Below are positions 10,082 to 19,763 of a stretch of DNA of 64,000 nt, one piece after another (position 1 is the first letter of the stretch; every line of letters begins with the position of its first letter). The stretch is from Raffaelea ambrosiae (lineage: Eukaryota > Ascomycota > Sordariomycetes > Ophiostomatales > Ophiostomataceae), in contig PCDI01000002.1 in NCBI GenBank assembly GCA_002778195.1, positions 3,609,234 through 3,673,233 of the forward strand, in the 5' to 3' direction. The notes beneath the pieces were generated by a model. It was not told where the DNA came from, searched no databases, and saw nothing but the letters and a program-made list of their open reading frames with translations. Position numbers and translations under genes: made by a program.

Positions 10082-11484
10082 TCACCCAAGCAGGCTGTGT
10101 GTCGGGCTGAGTCCGGGATAGAAGGAGGTCGGGATGGCCGGGATGTCAATCGACGTGGTCAGTCCCAGGCCCTGGGTCAGCTCGCCGGGCATCGTGGTAT
10201 AGGCATAGCCACTGGTTTGAAAGTCAGCACAGGAAGGATGGAAGGATGGAAACACGGAAATGGAAACTGGAAAACGTACGTTACGGTCGTGACCGTGGCC
10301 GTCGACGTGTAGGACGTGTAGGTGGTGTCCTTGTTGAGGCAGCCGCCGGACCCGTAGGCGTTGGCGCAGACGTAGTTCTCGGACGTGCCGGCCTCGGTCC
10401 AGACGTAAAAGGCCGACACGTCCACGTCGGTGCAGGGCACGCCGGCCGGGCAGATGACGCGCAGCGGCGGGCGCTGGGCGCCGTTGGCGCAGGTGCCGTG
10501 CCAGTGGGCAAACGACAGGTTGCTGTAGCTGACGCCGTCGCCGGCGGCGACGCTCATGCTGCTCCAGGCGGCGTCCAGGTCGAGGGTGTAGGCGTTGGCG
10601 TGGCCCATAAAGTTGTTGAACTGGGCGTTGTACAGGTTGCCGCTGCCGCCGTTGCTCTTGATCATCATCATCTGGTTGCAGTTCTGCGAGTAGACGTGGT
10701 TGTACACGACGTCGTGGATGTCCGTGTCGGCGCCGAGCGAGCCGATGGCGCAGCCGCCCGACCAGTTGCAGAACACCGACTCGACCAGGATGTGATCGGC
10801 CGGGCTCTTGACGGTGACGCACTCGTCGCGGTTGGTCACGGCCACGTCGTGCACCCAGATGTTGGTGCCCCAGACGTCCACGCCGTCGAGCCCGCCGCGG
10901 TTGCCCCCGCGCACAATCAGGTTGTACACCTCGCCGTTCGTGCACGTGTCCATCGTGAAGTGGAACGCCGGCGAGTCCACCAGCGCGAGGTCGTGCACGC
11001 TGAAGTCGGTCACGTCGTACAGCCGCAGGATCCGCGGCCCGTACGTGTCGTCCTGGTGGAACTGGTACCCGTAGCCCTGCACCGCGCCCTGCGACGTGGC
11101 GCTGTAGAGCTCAAAGTCCGTCGTGTGCTCCACAAAGAGCATGTTGCCGCCCGCCGTGCCCGCCGTCATCCGGTAGATGATGCCCTCCAGGTTGATCGAC
11201 ACCCCCGTGCCGCCGCTGAGCGTCACCCACGTGCTGAGCCCGTAGCTGCCGCTTGGGATGTACACCTGCCCGCCCGACTTGCACGCCGCCCACGCCGCCG
11301 TGATGGCCGCGCCGTTGTCCGTCGTCGCCGACGCGACGCCGCCATAGTCCAGAATGTTGCACACCTTGGTGGCCGCCTTGGCGGCCGTCGACGTCGTCGG
11401 CCCCACCGTGCCGCTGAGCTGCGCCGACGAGCAGGGCACGAGGGCCGCGAGCAGAGCAGACAAGCAAACAGAAAGTGACAGCAT
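10082..11484 (-). CDS. Secreted rhamnogalacturonase (GH28, rhamnogalacturonan I hydrolase)
   Basis: Endo-hydrolase of the rhamnose-galacturonate backbone of pectin, secreted for plant wall degradation. Two exons: 10280-11484 and 10082-10211 (intron with GTACGT donor, CCAG acceptor, phase 2), 444 residues. The signal peptide MLSLSVCLSALLAALVPCSSAQ is followed by the right-handed beta-helix start TKVCNILDYGGV. Family catalytic strands are present: GGLDGVDVWG (about 198-206), NRDECVTVKSP (about 218-228), GGCAIGSLGAD (about 243-253) and MIKSNGGSG (about 274-282). These match rhamnogalacturonase A more closely than polygalacturonase, in which GHG and RIK would be expected. The C-terminus IPAIPTSFYPGLSP after the intron is also characteristic. 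A TATA-like palindrome 88 bp upstream fits an inducible promoter. It lies between the subtilase and the Egh16-like gene, all on the same strand and all secreted. Confidence 0.93.
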
Positions 11485-12384
11485 GGTGGCAGAGGGATGG
11501 GGATTGGGATGAGAGACGACACGTCTTGAACGACCGCCGACTCGCCAAACGACGGCTTGTGCCGTGCGTTCTTATATAAGTCGAAACACTGGCCATGCCC
11601 GGCGCCAATGGCATGGATGTTTCCCCTCGGTAGTATTGCAGCATATCCGCGTTTCGTCTCATGTTGAATTGCAGGAGCCTTGTGGCCCCCGATTTGTTTC
11701 GAGGGCTTGCTTCTATATGGGTCTCCGGCCCGCCATTGCCAAATCGGGTCGACACCGACTGGCGAGACCACGCTGCCGTCCGGCCTTGTCTGCCCATTCG
11801 CTCACGGCCCCGTCGTATGTACAGACGAGAACGCACATGAGATGTCGAGCTCTGGCCCGCTTCGGTCAAATTGGGCAGCGCATGACGACATGCCCATAAT
11901 ATCGCAGCCTGCTCCCTTTCCTTGCGCCAAAATGCTTTTTTTTTATAAAGCATACGCGTCATCAGGACACCTGGGTTTTGCATATCGTCCACTTCGCTAG
12001 ACAGGCGTGACAGTTGCCTGTCCGAGAGAATACGAACAGCCACAGCAGTAGCAAGCAGAGCCGCCAGTGACTCGGCGTTGGTGGAGAGAACGAGGTGCAG
12101 ATTCACTCAATCCAGACCGACGAAGCTGGGAGACCCAGCATGTACTCGTATGTCTATACGGGGGCTCCACCCACCCAGTGTAGCCCCTGTTTCATCGATC
12201 GCCCATGCTCAAGGCCACTGACAGCAACGGCCAGACGACCAGTGTCGTAGCACGCATTGTGGCTGCCAGCCACACACACAGCAGCCATCTGCTTCCCGCT
12301 AGAGTGTGTCTTTGCCCTCAAAAAAAAAAAACCCACGTTTTAGACTCAACCTCTGTCTTGCGGGGGCCGTTGGCGGCGGTGGCC
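11485..12384. other. Intergenic: rhamnogalacturonase promoter region
   Basis: About 0.9 kb. A TATA-like element lies near the proximal end. The remainder contains only short frames without motifs; an A tract at about 12320-12331 flanks the ankyrin relic. Confidence 0.55.
11572..11579 (-). promoter_or_regulatory. TATA-box candidate for the rhamnogalacturonase gene
   Basis: TTATATAA (inside the palindrome CTTATATAAG) lies 88 bp upstream of the start ATG at 11484, a normal distance for a short fungal leader. It reads the same on both strands; the position implies use by the minus-strand gene. Confidence 0.55.
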
Positions 12385-12750
12385 GGCTGGAGAGCACGCC
12401 GGCACCGTTCTTTTACATTGCCGGAGGTCTTTTGTGCCAGATCCACTGCACAGCGTCCCGGACAGTCTCGCAGGCGTTTGTCGGCCTTGGCGCGGAGCTC
12501 AACGCTCTGGCGCTCTCGATTGGGCTCCAGAGTGCTGCCTCCATGAGCGCACTTCGCCCCGAATCCTTGACTGCATTCGCATCGGCCCCGTGTTCCAACA
12601 AGACCTCTAGCATCTCGTGGCAGTTTGTTTTCCTCGCCGCGGTCAGAATCAGCGTTGTGTTTCCACCCGAGTCCTTTCCATGCAGAAGAGGTGCGCGTCG
12701 ACCAAAGTGTCGAGAGGCTGTTTGATAAAAGGCACATCGCCAAGCGCACA
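12385..12750 (-). pseudogene. Ankyrin-repeat gene relic, frameshifted
   Basis: Three reading frames in succession on the minus strand carry adjacent pieces of ankyrin repeats. GDVPFIKQPLDTLVDAHL lies at about 12744-12690. Then GNTTLILTAARK, then MLEVLLEHGADANAVKDSGR and SALMEAALW lie at about 12675-12530. KADKRLRDCPGRCAVDLAQK follows in another frame down to about 12400. HGADANAV, GRSALMEAA and ADKRLRD are typical ankyrin consensus elements, and their order is the natural one, so at least two frameshifts (near 12690 and 12525) break one ancestral gene. No start, stop or promoter can be assigned. A sequencing indel or unrecognised tiny intron cannot be excluded, but no splice signals sit at the shift points. 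Confidence 0.65.
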
Positions 12751-14031
12751 CGCAGATGACGCCCATGGATTCCTCCTTTGCTCGGACGGTTCGTTGCCTG
12801 GGGCGGGCATCGTGATGGCTTCCATCTCTTCTCCATCGTCGAGGTTCAGCCCCAATTCAGGCTTCGTCGATTTGGGGATGTTCATATGACCACCAGGGAA
12901 GCAGGCCAAAGCGTGCCTGCCCGGGTGCCTCACGCCGTGATGATGTGTCCCCTCGCAGCATGGACATCTCACGCGAGCGTAGCATGGATCCCACTAAAGC
13001 GCCTCGATCATTTTGGACATGGGGAAAGCTCGGTAGCCATGGTGTGTCAGACAGCAGATGGAGAATGGGGATATTTCTTGGCGGAAAGAGAATATCGCAA
13101 GACTCCAATCCTCAAAAGTACAGCGTGAAACGCCATGGGTAGAATGTCCTGGAAGAAAATTCTGCCCCTCAGCGCGGGGTCTTTTGCCAGAGCGGTAGGC
13201 CTCATGGGCGACGATGCAAGGTGATGGGACCTGTCGAAGCCTCGGGTTGCCAGGCATTGACCACCAGGCACCAGATCCCAAAACGGTTGACAGAAGCGTG
13301 TGTGTGACCTTGCTGCCTGGCAAGTGCCAGGCAGAGGTCTTGTATTCAGTCTGCATACATCTTATACATTTCAAGCTGTCCCGTTTCTGTGCTGCTCTTG
13401 TGGAAAGAAAGATCTTTGCCCGGCCTACGTAGGTTGAGACGCACTCTGGTTTTAACCGCCTCTCTGCTTCGATTTTCTAGTTGCAAACTGGTTCTATGTT
13501 CTGTATCTTCTACAAGATAAAAAATTACTTGACCCGTGACTGCCCTGCATAATTGAAACATCAACGCATGAACATGCCACCTCTCGTTTCATCCATGTGT
13601 CCGAATTTTTGCGTGTTTTTTTTTTGGTTTTCTTTTTCTTGGGGGTTTTTTTTTCTGTGTTTTCCCCTTTCCCCTGTGTCTCATCTTAAGAAACCCCGAC
13701 CCATAAGATTCACAGTGATGGGCCGAGGACAGTCGATGATTTACGAAACAGGAGAGAGTTTCCTGGCATGCAGGCCGTTGTTTTCTTTTTAAAAAATAAA
13801 ATAATGCCATCCCAGATGATATGTACAATCTATCTATCTTTCTCTCTCTCTTTCTAAATAAGAAGAAAAAAAGGTCTTGGTTCAGCCAGCCCCTTCTTTT
13901 CACACACACACACGTTTGATCTTGTCCATATCTTCTCTGTTGCCCATCCAAACACACACAACACGCTCTTACAGGCGTTTCCGTAACGTAAAAACGAGAC
14001 CCGAACGAAAGTGAACCCCTGTATTGGCTCT
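12751..14031. other. Intergenic: flank of the ankyrin relic and Egh16-like gene 3' side
   Basis: About 1.3 kb. Possible further decayed upstream parts of the ankyrin gene (about 12751-12900) are too weak to call. 13600-13680 is T-rich. 13830-13860 is CT-rich. No gene seen. Confidence 0.5.
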
Positions 14032-15157
14032 CTAGTTGTTCACGTCCTCGAGGGCAGCAGCGGGGATCACATATCGCTTGCCCCATTTCATCTGACGCTT
14101 GTTGTTCCGGTTGTTGCCGTTGCGGTTGTTGGCAGTAGCAGCGTTGTTGTTGCCGTTCCGGTTGGTGGCCGTGTTGGCATTGGCGTTGGCGTTGTTGGTT
14201 CCCTTGCCCTTTGTCGTCGTAGTGCTGCCGGTTTTCTTGCCCGACTTCTTGCCGGTCGAGGCCGCCGTTGTGGCAGCAGCAGCCGAGGCCGACGCCACGG
14301 CTACGGTGGCCTGGGCCGTGCTGTCCACGTCCAACAGGTTGTCGATGAGGGCGACACCCTGCTCGGCCTCGGTGCTACCGGAGGTGCCAATAGCATCGAG
14401 GGTTTTGCCGAGGTCCTGCTGGTCCTGGAGAACCTGGTCCTGGATGCCCTCGAGGGTCTGGGCAGTCTCGATGTTCTCAGGGGTGTTTTCCTTGGCGTCG
14501 ACGTCGGTCTGCTGGACGGCGAAGCAGCCACCAAAGGGGCCGGCAGCGGCCGTGTTGAAGCAGCGGACGGTGCAGATGTTGCCGGTGGAGGCTGTGTGCG
14601 TTTGGGTTAGCGAGGACTCGAAACTCTTTGCACGCCATGGGGACTTGCTCGAACGTAGTGAGGACTGAAAGACTCTTGAAAAACTTACCACCCGTGCATG
14701 CCATATCCGACGGCATGGTCACCGTCAGGGTAATCACGCCGTTGCTAGCATTGGACTCGGCCACGTCGAGCGCCGTCTGGCCCGAGATGCCGTTGGAGTT
14801 GCTGGTCTGATCCATGTCGCACGTATACGGGCCGGCGCCGTTGGCATCGCCCTGGCTGATGGCGACAGTGACCTTGGAGCCCTTGGTCACAGAGGTGACG
14901 GTCTTGTTGGCCAGCTGGTTTTCGGTGTTGGCACCGATGTCAATGTTGCCCGCCAGCAGGGTGCGGCCGCACTCGTTGGTCACATTGTCGCTGATCTCGG
15001 TCTGGTTGATGATGTTGGCGTCGTTCTGGTCGAGCTGGATCTGGAGCGGCAGACTGGCCGGTGTGCCTTTTGTGCCCTGGGCCTGGACAATTACGCCCTG
15101 AGCGTGGGCAGCGGCCACCAGGGCAGAGAGGGCAAGAAGGGAGCGTGAAAGAGACAT
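14032..15157 (-). CDS. Egh16-like (GAS/MAS family) secreted protein
   Basis: Member of the fungal Egh16-like 'virulence factor' family (DUF3129), secreted proteins expressed in infection structures of several plant pathogens; biochemical role not established. Exons 14689-15157 and 14032-14591 (intron GTAAGT...CACACAG, phase 1) give 342 residues. The signal peptide MSLSRSLLALSALVAAAHAQG is followed by the family body: GTPASLPLQIQLDQNDANI, NECGRTLLAGNID, GPYTCDMDQTSN, and MACTG joined across the intron to ASTGNICTVRCFNTAAAGPFGGCFAVQQTD, the conserved Cys motif. The tail is low complexity: Ala/Thr, then Asn/Arg/Gly repeats, ending with basic NKRQMKWGKRYV. The tail is longer and more repetitive than in typical members. 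The ATG follows a strong AG-repeat (CT on the coding strand) leader. Confidence 0.88.
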
Positions 15158-15185
15158 CTTGTCGAGTAGTGAAAGAAGGAGAAGC

Positions 15186-15188
<3 letters not shown>

Positions 15189-15219
<31 letters not shown>
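15189..15219. repeat. (AG)n microsatellite in the Egh16-like gene leader
   Basis: About 15 AG dinucleotides, CT on the transcribed-gene sense, starting 32 bp upstream of the ATG at 15157. Pyrimidine-rich tracts just upstream of start codons are common in highly expressed fungal genes. Confidence 0.9.
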
Positions 15220-15223
<4 letters not shown>

Positions 15224-15576
15224 AACGTGTAAATAAAAGAAGGTCAAAACGAAGAGAAACAAACTGTGGCCAGCACTCGTGAGAATTGAGAAATGCAACA
15301 AAGAAATGGTAACGAACAAGACGTCCCAAAAGAAAGAAACAGATGAAGAGAAATAGAGAGAGAAAGAAGAAGAAAAAAAAAAAAGAGGAAAAGAAAAGAG
15401 GACACAAAAAAGCACACCAAGAGTTACGGAGGGAAATAAGAATCAACCACGGGAGACACAAATAAAAGGGGAGGGGACTGTGGAATTGTTATACCACGAC
15501 GTCTCGATAGTTCCCTACTTGTTCCATTTTGTCATACGGGAGCCACCCGGGATGGAGGAGCAGACGACCAGGAGCG

Positions 15577-15648
15577 AGACGGGGTGCCAGACGGGGTGCC
15601 AGACGGGGTGCCAGACGGGGTGCCAGACGGGGTGCCAGAAGGGGTGCC
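15577..15648. repeat. 12-bp minisatellite, six units
   Basis: Six consecutive copies of AGACGGGGTGCC (last copy AGAAGGGGTGCC). Because the unit is a multiple of three, minus-strand frames read as GTPS or LAPR repeats, so it could be coding-derived, but no intact gene surrounds it. Confidence 0.92.
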
Positions 15649-17520
15649 CCAAGGAGAGGCCAAAGGGCCAATCTTCGGCTGTCTCGACCGCTCTCGGGAT
15701 ATGCGTGCGGACATGGTTTGTACGAGATATGCTCTGGGCAGCGATCGCTGGAGATCATCTGGAACACATCTTGTCGCGTAGGAGGCTCTGCGGACGGAGG
15801 CTGATACAACGAGCAGGGGTCTGTAGTGGGCTGGAGTGGAGGGGGGGGTGGGCTCGAGGGGACGGCGCCATGGGCAAATAGGGGTGCTCCAGTGGTTTTG
15901 CAACGGTTTTGGCAGTGGGCTGCGGAGCTAGCAAGCGGTCGAAGAGCGTGTCGTAGCGGAGTGGGTAGGCCGTTTCGAACTTCCAGGTTCCAGGCGGCCA
16001 CTGTTTGGGCAAAGCCGATTTGCAAACCCGCCCGGCGATCTGAGAACGCAGGAGACAGGCCAGGAGGGACAAGGAAACAGCCAAATAAAAGTAAAAAATA
16101 AAAATAAAAATAAAAAAGGGAGAGGCCCATTCTCGCAGCCGGGCTTTGGGTCCACGTTTGGCTGCTGTGGCCTTGAAACGCGCGGAAATACGCCTGCGCT
16201 TCGGCTGTAGCATTCGCCCGGCACTGTAGCAGCACTAAGAAAAAAAAAAAAAAAGGCGTACACCGTGCAGGTTGCATTATTGAGAGGCTTAGCAAAAAGC
16301 CAAGCGAAGTCTATGGGCATTTGCCTTTTACTAAAGTTTACTAAAAGCCAGCACAGTCGGCTGGATCTGGCATAATGGATGCAACCCGCAGGAGACGCGG
16401 TGATTTCGCTGTGTAGCAGCGATTGCCTCTTGGGCTCAAGACAATTCGTTCGGCGGTCGGCCAGCACCCCAGAGTCTCGCCGCTTCGCATGGCAGCGACG
16501 ACCAGCATATCACCACTCGTTGGTTTGCAGAGAGGCGTGGTATTACACGCTGTGCTCGATGGGACTCTGTCCATCCCGACTCGGATCGTGCGTCAAGTTC
16601 AAGTCGTAGATGAAGCCGCCGTGGATGGGATTCGGGGCGTCCAATCCGGGAAGAAAAGTGCATGTCGTCGTGTGGTGTGTCTTGCTGACGAAGACGGCAG
16701 GGCCTGTGAAGAACCCGATGGCAACATACTTGCCCGGATGCTTTCACTCTCGCCTCCGGGGTGGCGGGACTGATGTCCGTGGCCGTAGCTCGGATCATCA
16801 CACGGGGCGGCACGTCCGCAGACAGCCCAGCGTCCTGGTCGCCGGCGGCCGTCAGCAAACCCGCGTTGGCTTCCGAGGACGCCGTGCAATGCCAAGCATG
16901 GACGTAAACAGGAGAGGACAGGCCGGGCCGCACTGCGCTCCGTCTTGAGCCGCCTCGGGAGGGGGACGAATACCCATCTCCTGTCGGCACTAGAGAGCCG
17001 GGTCTAGGCTGGTGATGCTATCTGTCTGTGCAGAGGCGATTGGGCCAGCTCTCTGTCATAGGAGGTTCCCGGCCAGAAACGGTGTCCCGACGAGCAGGAG
17101 ACAGAGCACATGAGAGTCGAATGAAAGAGAATCGAAATGAACATGGAGAAATACCAGTACCAAAGAATAGATCAATTTCGAAAGGACTGGCCTCTTGGTC
17201 GTTGCTTGCCGGATTTGACTCGGTAGAAAAGGCGGAGAAATAGCGAGGGGGTTCCAGTGCGGCAGCTATGTGCACAGTCCCTGTAGAGGCAGCACTGTAA
17301 GGCCTCAGGCATCCAAGATCTCCACGCTGGCCCGACGAAGGATTCGCTGTTGGTTCCGTCGTTTCTTTTTAAGCGCCCGCCAGCCGCAGCACCTGTGTGC
17401 CTTCCCCTGCATGCGGTGCTGTCTCGACTGTTTTTTCGCAAGATGGAGGGGGGGGTTTCATCTCGTGCCCACTTCTTCGCTGGTCGGAGCTGTGCAGAGC
17501 AAGCCTGGCCACTCATCCGT

Positions 17521-17620
17521 TTTCGATCATTTTCGATCATTGTTCATCCATTGTTCATCCATTGCTCATTCATTGTTCATTCACATCTCATTCACATTTC
17601 ATTCACATCTCATTCACTCT
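17521..17620. repeat. Imperfect tandem repeat of ATTGTTCATCC / ATTCACATCTC units
   Basis: Degenerate 10-12 bp units built from TCATT/TCATC motifs, repeated about ten times. No coding meaning. Confidence 0.7.
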
Positions 17621-17898
17621 TCGTTCCCTCACTCGACTCGTTTTCATCCAATCTCACAACCCCGTCTCAACTCTGCCTTGGGCCTTCCTGGAGAGGCTCA
17701 GCAAGTCAGATATGCCCTACGGGCCATCTCTATCTGGCCGTCTCTGGCCAGGCCAGCTTTGTTGGCTGCAAACGTCCGGCTGTTGCACCCCGTTGGCCCC
17801 AGGTGGCGACCTCCCCTCCGAGGCTTCTAGGCTTGTCCGCCACTTGCCAGCACAGCCGGGGGCCCAGCTGGCCTCGGTCTGTCGTGTGGAGCAACTGC

Positions 17899-17930
17899 TA
17901 TGTAGATACTATGTAGATACTATGTAGTAC
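17899..17930. repeat. 11-bp tandem triplet TATGTAGATAC
   Basis: Two exact copies (17899-17909, 17910-17920) and a third with one base deleted (17921-17930). Confidence 0.85.
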
Positions 17931-18500
17931 GTGTATCCCCCGTGGGACGTTTTCTGAGGAGGCCAGTTTGGGCGGCCATCGCGCACGAGATTGGCTCAGC
18001 TGGGCAAGAGAAAAGAGGGCTGCCAAGATCGAGGCGCCGACCCTGCATGTCGGCACACCCCTGTTCAGCTCGATTTCCCGTGTGGAGGGTTGTCCGGTTT
18101 GGGATGGCCCTGTGCAGGGGGTGGGCAGGATCTTTTGGCTTGTCTCTCGCTCGTCGTACTATGGCCATCTCTCTCTTCCCTTCTCTCACGAAACCATGGG
18201 CAGGCCATCCCATCACGACGGAGTAGTAGTAGTGGCTCCTGCATACCGTCCTGCTTGGGGCGATGCCCTCCCTTCTCGTCTGGTCCAATGACCATGCCGA
18301 CATGCGGTCGCCAGGATTCGTCCCTGGCTTTCGCTCCGCGCCCTCTGCCCATCCGGACATCGACAGAAGCCGCCCGTGTTCTGCTTTCGGACAAGCGTGT
18401 CTGCAGGGCCTAGCGCCCTGGCGGGTAAACTCGTGCGCTCTGTGTTGGCCGGAGCCCATCCGCTCCCCGCCAAAACTAGGGTTGTCTTCCTGTCAACGGC

Positions 18501-18540
18501 CCTTGTCAGCCCTTGTCAACCCTTGTCATCCCTTGTCATC
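18501..18540. repeat. 10-bp tandem repeat CCTTGTCANC, four units
   Basis: Four back-to-back copies differing only at the ninth base. Confidence 0.88.
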
Positions 18541-18981
18541 TTGCCAGCCGCGCTTGCGACTCTGGTTGTGCTGTGAATGGCCGGTGCTGGCTGGCTGGCG
18601 CTTTCAAAGCGCCCTCGACCACCAGGGCCCCGTCTTTTTGGGCTCGCCCTCCATCCCATCCTCTTCGGCAGCCAGGAACCCGTAGCCAGTAGTCAGGCAC
18701 CGCCCCGAGACCGACCCACACTGCCATGGCCTTGGCTGGAGGCGACTGGCCGGGCAGGCTGGGCAGGCTGGGCACGCAACGTCGCCGCGGCCCGGCAGGT
18801 CGGGTCCCGCCTCGACGAGGACATACCGAGTACCAGTTGACTGGCGAGTTGCTGCATCTCGCGCTCTCCATCCACACCCTCCCCTTCCAGACAAGGCGCT
18901 TACATCTGCAGGCCGTGTTTCAGAGACGGCTTCTTCCCCTCTGTTTTGGCCTCGACAACGCCACGTCGATGTCAAACAAGA

Positions 18982-19006
<25 letters not shown>
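18982..19006. repeat. (AG)n microsatellite
   Basis: About twelve AG units with a single interruption; no gene association seen. Confidence 0.85.
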
Positions 19007-19015
<9 letters not shown>

Positions 19016-19763
19016 GAGGCCGTGGCTGGGGGCCAGGACAGGCAGACTGGCCTGTCTGCACGCGGCCATGCTTGCCCACCTCTGGTCTTTCTGTTTCGTG
19101 CTGCCCGTAGGCATTTTTGTTCTTGCACCTTGTCCCATCGTCCAACTCCTTCACCGCAATGGCATGCACCACACCCGCGCTTTTCTGCTTTTCAACCTCG
19201 TGCCAGACCTGAATACCCTGTTGTTGGCCTCCTTTGTCGGGCAAAAAGAGGAAAAAGTAAAGCAGCCAATTCCGGAGGCCCGTTCTGTCGTCATATCTTC
19301 TCTGCCGGGCCCACGACAGCACCAACAGGTCAAGAGCCGCGACCTAGCCGCAAGACTCGATCTCGTCTGTGTCCTTGGGGGGCTCCCTGCTTTCTTTGCT
19401 CTCTTTGCTTTCTCGTCTTCCTTGTTGCTTATAGTCTCCAGACCCTCGCCTGCCCGGACCCAACAGGGAAGCTCGGCGTCTGTGTATTCTATTCTTATTC
19501 TTCCGCCTTTGTATTTTGCTTTCCCAAGCGCCTTCTTCCTTTTGGTGTTTTATTTTTCCTTCTCTTTCTTCTAACTGGTATTCTTGTCTGTTTCTTTCTC
19601 TTCACGTTCTTCTTCCACCACACATTGGTTCTTCCTTTCTTCTTTTCCGGATTCCCTCCCCATTGTCTTCGCTTCCAACCCTCTTCCATTGTTCTTGGAG
19701 CGGTTCATCTACGTACGCCCTTTGCCACACCGGCATCCCGTCCCCCCACATGCGTGGTTGACA

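Larger units (their letters stand above)
15158..19763. other. Gene-poor, repeat-bearing region of 4.6 kb
   Basis: No supportable intact gene. It contains the Egh16-like promoter with an AG repeat, a 12-bp minisatellite, several T/A tracts (16080-16110, 16240-16255), an ATTCATTGTTC-like imperfect tandem block (17521-17620), an 11-bp triplet (17899-17930), a 10-bp quadruplet (18501-18540) and an AG repeat (18982-19006). Peptide-like fragments on the minus strand at about 15.8-16.0 and 16.55-16.74 kb hint at a decayed gene (see findings). 19380-19760 is the CT-rich leader of the downstream plus-strand gene. Confidence 0.55.

Noticed and set aside
10246..11478. 410-codon plus-strand frame opposite the rhamnogalacturonase gene
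   Set aside because: Antisense shadow with Val/Ala/Arg/His composition; the sense strand has all GH28 motifs.
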